Shown: positions 58,094-64,000 of the stretch, piece after piece
Numbering within the stretch: position 1 is the stretch's first letter
How the letters are laid out: every line of letters begins with the position of its first letter
Source: Fen-999 sp041480065
GTDB lineage: Bacteria > Pseudomonadota > Gammaproteobacteria > Burkholderiales > Rhodocyclaceae
Length of the DNA stretch: 64,000 bases
Assembly (NCBI GenBank): GCA_041480065.1
Contig: JBGOZF010000010.1
Coordinates: 1-64,000, forward strand
Reading direction: 5' to 3'
Translations under genes and position numbers: made by a program
Notes under the pieces: model-generated
What the model was told of the DNA's origin: nothing
The model's input: only the letters and a program-made list of their open reading frames with translations
The model's database searches: none

Positions 58094-59671
58094 ATGACAG
58101 TAACCCAGGCCCTGATCAGCGTTTCCGACAAGCGCAGCGTCGTGGACTTTGCGCGCGCCCTTGCCGCCCTGAATATCAAGCTGCTGTCGACCGGCGGCAC
58201 GGCGAAGATGCTGCGCGACGCCGGCCTGACGGTCACCGACGTATCCGATTACACCGGCTTTCCCGAAATGCTCGACGGCCGCGTCAAGACCTTGCACCCG
58301 AAGGTGCATGGCGGCATCCTCGGCCGGCGCGACCTGCCCCAGCACCTGGCCACGATGGCGGAGCACGGCATCGCGCCGATCGACCTGGTCGTGGTCAACC
58401 TCTACCCGTTCCAGCAGACAATCGCCAAGAAGGATTGCACGCTCGATGACGCCATCGAGAACATCGACATCGGCGGCCCGGCCATGGTGCGCGCGGCGGC
58501 CAAGAACCACGGCAACGAGCAGGGCGGCGTCGGCGTCATCACCGATCCCGAGGATTACGCACCAGTGGTCGAGGAACTCAAGGCCAACGGCGGCACGCTG
58601 AGCTACAAGACGCGGTTCGCACTGGCCAAGAAGGCGTTCACGCACACCGGCCGCTACGACTCGGCGATCGCCAACTGGCTGACCAGCCTGGACGCGGACA
58701 ACAAGCCCGCCACGTTCCCCGAGCGCCTGCAACTGGCCTTCGACAAGGTGGACACCATGCGCTACGGCGAGAACCCGCATCAGTCGGCTGCGTTCTACCG
58801 CGAGCCGACGCCTGTTCCCGGCAGCATCGCCAACTACGAGCAGTTGCAGGGCAAGGAGCTTTCCTACAACAACATCGCCGATGCAGACGCGGCCTGGGAA
58901 TGCGTCAAGGCCTTCGACGGCGTCACGGCCTGCGTCATCGTCAAGCACGCCAATCCCTGCGGCGTCGCGGTGGCCGAGAATGCCGAAGCCGCCTACCGCA
59001 AGGCGTTCAAGACAGATCCGACGTCGGCCTTCGGCGGCATCATCGCTTTCAACACCGCCATCGACAAGGCGACGGCGGAGGCCGTTTCCGGCCAGTTCGC
59101 CGAAGTCATCATCGCGCCCGAGATCACGGCCGAGGCCCGCGCCGTCTTCGCCGCCAAGCAGAACCTGCGCGTGCTGGTCGTGCCGCTGGGCGCCGCGCCC
59201 GGCACCGTGTTCGATTTCAAGCGCGTCGGCGGCGGCCTGCTGGTGCAGACGGCGGACTCCGCGCGCATCACCCGGGCCGACATCAAGGTCGTCACCAAGC
59301 GCGCACCGACCGAACAGGAAATGCGCGACCTGCTGTTTGCCTGGCGGGTCGCCAAGTACGTGAAGTCGAACGCCATCGTCTACTGCAAGGACGATATGAC
59401 GGTCGGCGTCGGCGCCGGCCAGATGAGCCGTGTCGACTCGGCGCGCATCGCCGCCATCAAGGCCGAGAACAACGGTTTGACGGTCGCTGGCTCCGTGGTC
59501 GCTTCGGATGCCTTCTTCCCCTTCCGCGACGGCCTCGACGTGTTGGCCAAGGCGGGCGCCACGGCCGTCATTCAACCCGGCGGCTCGGTCCGGGATGCAG
59601 AAGTCATCGCCGCCGCCGACGAGCAGAACGTCGCCATGGTATTCACCGGCTTCCGGCATTTTCGCCATTAA
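58094..59671 (+). CDS. purH: Bifunctional AICAR formyltransferase / IMP cyclohydrolase
   Basis: 525 residues from the ATG at 58094, with GAGG about 9 bp upstream. The N-terminal cyclohydrolase domain (ALISVSDKRSVVDFARAL; STGGTAKML; LHPKVHGGIL) and C-terminal formyltransferase domain (MRYGENPHQSAAFYR; CVIVKHANPCG; KSNAIVYCKD; DAFFPFRDG) are both complete. It catalyses the last two steps of IMP synthesis. In the run dusB-fis-purH-pagP-purD-hemF. Confidence 0.97.
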   Translation: MTVTQALISVSDKRSVVDFARALAALNIKLLSTGGTAKMLRDAGLTVTDVSDYTGFPEMLDGRVKTLHPKVHGGILGRRDLPQHLATMAEHGIAPIDLVVVNLYPFQQTIAKKDCTLDDAIENIDIGGPAMVRAAAKNHGNEQGGVGVITDPEDYAPVVEELKANGGTLSYKTRFALAKKAFTHTGRYDSAIANWLTSLDADNKPATFPERLQLAFDKVDTMRYGENPHQSAAFYREPTPVPGSIANYEQLQGKELSYNNIADADAAWECVKAFDGVTACVIVKHANPCGVAVAENAEAAYRKAFKTDPTSAFGGIIAFNTAIDKATAEAVSGQFAEVIIAPEITAEARAVFAAKQNLRVLVVPLGAAPGTVFDFKRVGGGLLVQTADSARITRADIKVVTKRAPTEQEMRDLLFAWRVAKYVKSNAIVYCKDDMTVGVGAGQMSRVDSARIAAIKAENNGLTVAGSVVASDAFFPFRDGLDVLAKAGATAVIQPGGSVRDAEVIAAADEQNVAMVFTGFRHFRH

Positions 59672-59688
59672 GGATCAGACTGCCAATC

Positions 59689-60270
59689 ATGAAACGAATT
59701 CTTTGTCTCTGTCTCGCCGGACTGTTCGCGGTCATCGCGGCGCCTGCCAGTGCCGAGGATCAGCCCGGCTGGTTCGACCGCGCCTGGAACGAAGTCGCAC
59801 AGACCTATCGCCTGGGTGACACCGAGATCTATCTGCCTTTCCATACCTGGCACGCCCCCTGGGCCTACACCAACGATCAGATCAAGCACTACCAGAACTG
59901 GCCGCCCGGCTTCGGCATCGGCCGCGGACTGTTCGACGACAAGGGCAACTGGCACGGCGTCTATGCCATGGGCTTTCAGGACTCGCATTTCAAGCCAGAA
60001 TGGATCGCCGGCTACGGCTGGAAGACCTATTGGCAGATCGGTTCCGAAGGCCGGGTGGGGCTCGGCTACACAGCCGGCTTCACCACCCGCACCGACTACG
60101 GTCACTACACGCCCGTGCCTCTGATCCTGCCGATCGCCTCGGCCGAGTTCCGCAGCGTGTCGCTGGAAACCGCCTACGTCCCGGGCGGCAAGGGCAACGG
60201 CAACGTCTTCTTCATGTGGGCGAAATGGCGAACCGACGGCAAGAGCCCGTCCGACTGGTCCAGGAAATGA
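59689..60270 (+). CDS. pagP: PagP-like lipid A palmitoyltransferase
   Basis: 193 residues with a signal peptide (RILCLCLAGLFAVIAAPASA). The PagP eight-strand barrel is recognisable: amphipathic helix WFDRAWNEVAQTY, catalytic His in FHTWHAPWAY, and Asp-Ser in MGFQDSHFKPEWIAGYGW. PagP transfers palmitate from phospholipid to lipid A in the outer membrane and is usually stress-induced. Here it lies between purH and purD and its stop overlaps the purD start (ATGA), so its expression appears tied to purine synthesis genes. Confidence 0.9.
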   Translation: MKRILCLCLAGLFAVIAAPASAEDQPGWFDRAWNEVAQTYRLGDTEIYLPFHTWHAPWAYTNDQIKHYQNWPPGFGIGRGLFDDKGNWHGVYAMGFQDSHFKPEWIAGYGWKTYWQIGSEGRVGLGYTAGFTTRTDYGHYTPVPLILPIASAEFRSVSLETAYVPGGKGNGNVFFMWAKWRTDGKSPSDWSRK

Positions 60271-61538
60271 AACTTCTCGTCATCGGTTCGGGTGGCCGCG
60301 AACATGCTTTGGCCTGGCGTCTCGCTCAGGCGCCCGGCCTGCAGAAGGTCCTGGTGGCGCCCGGCAACGCTGGCACTGCGCGCGATCATGAACTGGAGAA
60401 CCTGCCGATCACCGATGTCGAGGCGCTGGCCGACTACGCCGCCAACGAGAACATCTACCTGACCGTGGTGGGGCCGGAAGCCCCCCTGGCCGCCGGCGTG
60501 GTCGATGTTTTCCGTTCCCGCGGCTTGCGCATCTTCGGCCCGACCAAGGCCGCCGCGCAACTCGAGAGCTCGAAGGATTTCGCCAAGCGCTTCATGGCCC
60601 GTCACGGCATCCCGACAGCAGAGTTCGAGACTTTTGCCGATGCGGCCAAGGCCCATGCCTATGTCGACGCCAAAGGCACCCCCATCGTCATCAAGGCCGA
60701 TGGCCTGGCTGCCGGCAAGGGGGTCGTCGTCGCCATGTCGGCTGCGGAAGCGCACGAAGCGATCGACATGATGCTGCTCGACAACAAGATGGGAGATGCC
60801 GGTGCCCGCGTCGTCATCGAGGAGTTTCTCGACGGCGAGGAGGCCAGCTTCATCGTCATGGCCGACGGCAAGCATGCTTTGGCACTGGCTACCAGCCAGG
60901 ACCACAAGCGCCTCAAGGACGGCGACCAGGGGCCCAACACCGGCGGCATGGGCGCCTATTCGCCGGCTCCGGTGGTCACGCCCCAGATCCATGCCAAGGC
61001 CATGCGTGAAGTCATCATGCCGACCATCCAGGGCATGGAGAAGGACGGCATCCCCTACACCGGCTTCCTTTATGCCGGCCTGATGATCAAGCCGGACGGC
61101 TCGCTCAAGGTGCTCGAATTCAACTGCCGCATGGGCGACCCGGAGACGCAGCCGATCATGATGCGGCTTAAGAGCAATTTCGTCACTCTGGTCGACGCCG
61201 CCATCGACGGGCGCCTCGACAAGGTGGAGGCCGACTGGGACCGGCGCGTCGCACTGGGCGTCGTCATGGCGGCGGCCAACTATCCCGAGACACCGAAAAA
61301 GGGCGACGCCATCCACGGCCTGCCCGAACGAGATGCCGAGGACGTTCACATATTCCATGCCGGCACGGCGAAATTCGAAGGCCGCGTGGTCACCGCCGGC
61401 GGCCGGGTACTCTGCGTCACGGCGCTCGGCGAGACCGTCAAGGCCGCCCAGAAGAGGGCTTACGAGGCCGTCGACACGATACGCTTCCACGGCATGCAGT
61501 TCCGCCGCGACATCGGCCACCGCGCCATCCGGCATTGA
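60267..61538 (+). CDS. purD: Phosphoribosylamine-glycine ligase
   Basis: 423 residues from the ATG overlapping the pagP stop. N-terminal MKLLVIGSGGREHALAW, ATP-grasp motifs (VIKADGLAAGKGVVVA; VIEEFLDGEEASFIVMADG), DHKRLKDGDQGPNTGGMGAYSPAP and VLEFNCRMGDPETQ. It joins phosphoribosylamine and glycine in purine synthesis. Its stop codon overlaps the hemF start (TGATG). Confidence 0.97.
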   Translation: MKLLVIGSGGREHALAWRLAQAPGLQKVLVAPGNAGTARDHELENLPITDVEALADYAANENIYLTVVGPEAPLAAGVVDVFRSRGLRIFGPTKAAAQLESSKDFAKRFMARHGIPTAEFETFADAAKAHAYVDAKGTPIVIKADGLAAGKGVVVAMSAAEAHEAIDMMLLDNKMGDAGARVVIEEFLDGEEASFIVMADGKHALALATSQDHKRLKDGDQGPNTGGMGAYSPAPVVTPQIHAKAMREVIMPTIQGMEKDGIPYTGFLYAGLMIKPDGSLKVLEFNCRMGDPETQPIMMRLKSNFVTLVDAAIDGRLDKVEADWDRRVALGVVMAAANYPETPKKGDAIHGLPERDAEDVHIFHAGTAKFEGRVVTAGGRVLCVTALGETVKAAQKRAYEAVDTIRFHGMQFRRDIGHRAIRH

Positions 61539-62422
61539 TGGACCCCGCCCAGGTCCGGAATTACCTCTCCGGCCTCCAGCAGCAAATCGTCGTCGCCCTC
61601 GAAACCTTCGACGGCAAGACATTCCGGCGCGACGTACAACCGGGCGGCAATACGGCTTGTGTCGTCGAAGAAGGCAACTTCTTCGAGCGTGGCGGTGTCA
61701 ACTTCTCTCACGTCGCCGGCGAGAATCTGCCCGCTTCGGCGACTGCGCATCGGCCCGAGTTGGCCGGGCGTAAATGGGAGGCGATGGGAGTCTCGCTGGT
61801 GCTGCATCCGCGCAACCCGTACTGCCCGACCAGCCATATGAACGTGCGCTTCTTCATGGCCACGAAGGAAGACGCCGAGCCGGTCTGGTGGTTCGGCGGC
61901 GGCATGGACCTCACGCCCTACTATGGCTTCGCCGACGATGCCGTCTATTTCCACCGCACGTGCAAGGACGCGCTGACGCCATTCGGCGCCGATGTGCATG
62001 CCCGCTGCAAGAAGTGGTGCGACGAGTACTTCTATCTCAGGCACCGCAAGGAAGCGCGCGGTATCGGCGGCATATTCTTCGATGACCTGAACGAAGGCGG
62101 CTTCGACCGCTGCTTTGCGCTGACCCGCGCCGTCGGCGACAGGTTTGTTCCTGCCTACCTGCCGATCTGCGAACGCCGGCGCGACCTGCCCTACGGCGAG
62201 CGCGAACGGGATTTCCAGGCCTACCGGCGCGGCCGCTACGTCGAATTCAATCTCGTCTGGGACCGCGGTACCCTATTCGGATTGCAGTCAGGTGGCCGCA
62301 CCGAAGCCATCCTGATGTCGCTGCCGCCGATCGTGAAATGGCGCTATGACTGGCATCCCGAACCGGGCAGCGCCGAGGAAAAGCTCTACACGGATTTTCT
62401 GCCGCCGCGTGACTGGCTGTAG
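61538..62422 (+). CDS. hemF: Oxygen-dependent coproporphyrinogen III oxidase
   Basis: 294 residues from the ATG overlapping the purD stop (a TTG at 61535 is also in frame). Family signatures VEEGNFFERGGVNFSHV, NPYCPTSHMNVRFFMA, WFGGGMDLTPYYGF and RYVEFNLVWDRGTLFGLQSGGRTEAILMSLPP are present. It decarboxylates coproporphyrinogen III using O2 in haem synthesis, which shows the organism can live aerobically. Its 3' end nearly touches the convergent Crp/Fnr gene (1 bp gap). Confidence 0.97.
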   Translation: MDPAQVRNYLSGLQQQIVVALETFDGKTFRRDVQPGGNTACVVEEGNFFERGGVNFSHVAGENLPASATAHRPELAGRKWEAMGVSLVLHPRNPYCPTSHMNVRFFMATKEDAEPVWWFGGGMDLTPYYGFADDAVYFHRTCKDALTPFGADVHARCKKWCDEYFYLRHRKEARGIGGIFFDDLNEGGFDRCFALTRAVGDRFVPAYLPICERRRDLPYGERERDFQAYRRGRYVEFNLVWDRGTLFGLQSGGRTEAILMSLPPIVKWRYDWHPEPGSAEEKLYTDFLPPRDWL

Positions 62423-62423
62423 T

Positions 62424-63104
62424 TCACGTCTTGGCGATCAGCCCGGCCAAGCCGCCGGCATCGCGAACCATCGTCACCCCGCGCCCGGTTTCGACGTAGC
62501 CGAGAGAGACATACTCCCGAATCAACCGCGCGACCACCTCGCGCGTGGTGCCCAAATGCTGCGCCATCTGCTGCTGGGTCATGCGCAACTCGCCGTCGGC
62601 GGAGGCGTGCACCAGCAGCAGGTTGGCCAGCCGCTGGTCGAGCTTGTAGGAATGGACTTCCTCAAGCTCCGTCATCAGGCGGAACACCAGGGTCGACAGG
62701 GCGCGAACGGTGACATCCTGGATCGACGGCTCGTGTTCGAACAACTGGCGGAAAATCGGCCCGGGAATCAGGGCCACGGTCGTGTCCGACTCGGCCTGCA
62801 CCCAGGCCGGGTAGCGCAGATCGTTGAACAAGCTGTTGAGCGCGAAGACGCAGGTCTCGCCCGGGTCGATGAAGTAGAGCGTGGCCTCGGTGCCGTCCGG
62901 CGCCAGCGAATACACCCGCAGACGGCCACGGACCACGAAATAGGCGCCCGAGATCGGGGTTCCCTTGTGCAGGATCGGCGCCGGCGGCGAGCAGTCCTTG
63001 TAGATGGTCCCCTGCCGCAACAGTTTCCGGCCGCTTTCGGAGAGATTGCGGAAGGGCCCCAGCGATTCCAACTGATTGTTGGCCATGGCCCGCATTCTAG
63101 CCAT
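62424..63104 (-). CDS. Crp/Fnr-family transcriptional regulator
   Basis: 226 residues if the ATG at 63104 is used; ATGs at 63095 and 63086 are possible and none has a clear ribosome site. Cyclic-nucleotide-like domain (ILHKGTPISGAYFVVRGRLRVYSLAPDGTEATLYFIDPGETCVFALNSLF) and a winged helix with recognition segment MTQQQMAQHLGTTREVVARLIREY. Cys38 and Cys85 are the only cysteines in the sensor, so no FNR cluster. The GETCVFALNSLF motif is seen in a group often found with redox or denitrification genes. It is next to a membrane iron-sulfur protein gene on the same strand, a possible target. Confidence 0.88.
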   Translation of the reverse strand: MARMRAMANNQLESLGPFRNLSESGRKLLRQGTIYKDCSPPAPILHKGTPISGAYFVVRGRLRVYSLAPDGTEATLYFIDPGETCVFALNSLFNDLRYPAWVQAESDTTVALIPGPIFRQLFEHEPSIQDVTVRALSTLVFRLMTELEEVHSYKLDQRLANLLLVHASADGELRMTQQQMAQHLGTTREVVARLIREYVSLGYVETGRGVTMVRDAGGLAGLIAKT

Positions 63105-63179
63105 AAAGACCGATGGCGCAAACCCACACCCTACCGCGAGTGAACGCGGCCTACCGGGAGCTTTCGGCGAGGAGACGAT

Positions 63180-64000
63180 TCAGTTCGGTGTCAGCGGCCG
63201 CGTCATCCAACTCGCGTTCGAACTCTCCCTCAGTACCAGGAACCAGGCGAAGAACGCTGTCGTCAGCGCCTGCGAGATCAGTGGGGCCCAGGCCGGCAGC
63301 ACGCCGGTCAGGTCGTACAGCAGCCCGGTGCCCGGATACGGTCCGAACCCGCCGAGCGCCGGTATGCGGTACCAGTAATACGTGCTCACCGCCGCTGCGG
63401 CGAAGATCCTGATCAGGGTATTGCGCGCCGCTTTCGACCGGCACAGCCATTTGCGGGCCACCAGATAAACAGCAAGCGACACCGACGCGCAGCCGAACGG
63501 CCACAGGTAGGCGGCAATCACTTCGCCCGCTCCGATGTCTCCGGGGTAATCAGGCAGTTGGTACCAGCCCCAGACGAATCCGACAAAGCTGCCGGTGAGG
63601 CCGTGGCCGAGCCATTTCTCCAGCGGCGAACGGCCCGTGACAGCGGGGCTCATCGACCGCGTCGAGTCCGGGCACGGCGTCGTGCATTTGCGGCAGGAAT
63701 CGCAGCGCGCGTTGCCGACAGTGATCGCCGGCGACAAGCCGTACAGCTTCTCGACCGGGTGGATCGGACACAGCGACGTACACCAGCCGCTGCGCCACTC
63801 GAATGCGATGCCGAGTGAGAACGCGATCACGGCGGCAAGCAAGAGCATGAGTGCCGTGAACGGTCCACTGGTGTTGAGCGACAGATGGCGCAACGGCACA
63901 ATCAGCAACAGCGCCGAGACACTCATCAGACCCAGCAGGCCCGCCCACCGGCGCGGCAGGATAAGCTCGTGCGAAAGACACAGGTAGTGCGGCAGCAGGC
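63180..64000 (-). CDS. Membrane iron-sulfur (polyferredoxin-like) protein, N-terminus outside the window
   Basis: The C-terminal 270 or so residues; the frame is open to the window end (LLPHYLCLSHELILPRRWAG), so the start is missing. Membrane helices alternate with a cysteine-rich loop: CTSLCPIHPVEKLYGLSP, then CDSCRKCTTPCPD, which fits ferredoxin-type [4Fe-4S] binding, as in NosR/NapH/CcoG-like proteins. The first group has fewer cysteines than usual, so one complete cluster site is clear. About four further helices follow (WYQLPDYPGDIGAGEVIAAYLWPFG onwards). It is probably an electron-transfer membrane component; the system is unknown. The neighbouring Crp/Fnr gene may regulate it. Confidence 0.75.
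   Translation of the reverse strand, partial: LLPHYLCLSHELILPRRWAGLLGLMSVSALLLIVPLRHLSLNTSGPFTALMLLLAAVIAFSLGIAFEWRSGWCTSLCPIHPVEKLYGLSPAITVGNARCDSCRKCTTPCPDSTRSMSPAVTGRSPLEKWLGHGLTGSFVGFVWGWYQLPDYPGDIGAGEVIAAYLWPFGCASVSLAVYLVARKWLCRSKAARNTLIRIFAAAAVSTYYWYRIPALGGFGPYPGTGLLYDLTGVLPAWAPLISQALTTAFFAWFLVLRESSNASWMTRPLTPN

Overview
The window reads as chromosome of a GC-rich betaproteobacterium. Gene content and protein signatures fit a facultatively autotrophic member of the Rhodocyclales or a relative. It has form II RuBisCO with a CbbR regulon, a betaproteobacterial proteasome homologue (BPH), PEP-CTERM sorting, AmgK/MurU cell-wall recycling and the lptD-surA-pdxA-rsmA operon. Genus-level assignment is inference. 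No tRNA, rRNA or CRISPR array was seen.

Layout. 1-2.3 kb is accessory: the end of an IS630-family element with an apparent -1 frameshift, a small L,D-transpeptidase-fold protein overlapping a secreted partner (possibly toxin/immunity), and about 550 bp of non-coding DNA ending in a promoter framed by a perfect inverted repeat. 2.3-8.7 kb is the pyruvate dehydrogenase operon aceE-aceF-bph-lpd. A proteasome-like NTN hydrolase gene sits between E2 and E3, coupled by ATGA overlaps on both sides. 8.8-19.6 kb holds a 7TMR-DISM histidine kinase and NarL-type regulator, then a two-partner secretion pair (TpsB and a 1952-residue FhaB-like TpsA). 19.7-28.4 kb is mixed housekeeping: PEP-CTERM SGNH hydrolase, YidB-like protein, rpiA, phoU, yggX, argA, polyphosphate:AMP phosphotransferase, rsmE and a thioredoxin-fold protein.

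27.4-39.0 kb is the Calvin-Benson-Bassham cluster: divergent cbbR, then cbbY, cbbM, cbbP, transketolase, gap, pgk, pyk and class II fba. Three aligned 39-bp operator-like copies lie before cbbY, cbbM and cbbP. The cbbM copy lies inside the 3' end of cbbY. The cbbP leader holds a string of hairpins, including a terminator-like one. cbbQ/cbbO, FBPase and ribulose-phosphate epimerase genes are absent from the cluster.

39-47.2 kb carries psiE, purC, oligopeptidase A (with an in-frame insertion of repeat-like DNA), a DUF4124/glutaredoxin-like protein, PilZ, PatB/MalY, xthA, and a Crp/Fnr regulator whose stop codon lies in a palindromic TGTGA-N6-TCACA site in front of a DUF2892 gene. 47.3-52.6 kb is lptD-surA-pdxA-rsmA on the minus strand, divergent from amgK-murU-pepP-ubiH. 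56.9-62.4 kb is dusB-fis-purH-pagP-purD-hemF, followed by a convergent Crp/Fnr gene and a truncated membrane iron-sulfur protein.

A recurring theme is short repetitive DNA at or inside conserved genes: GCAAAGGAC/GCAGAGAAC palindromes before pgk and pyk, half-copies encoding linkers in aceF and lpd, and another repeat type inside prlC.
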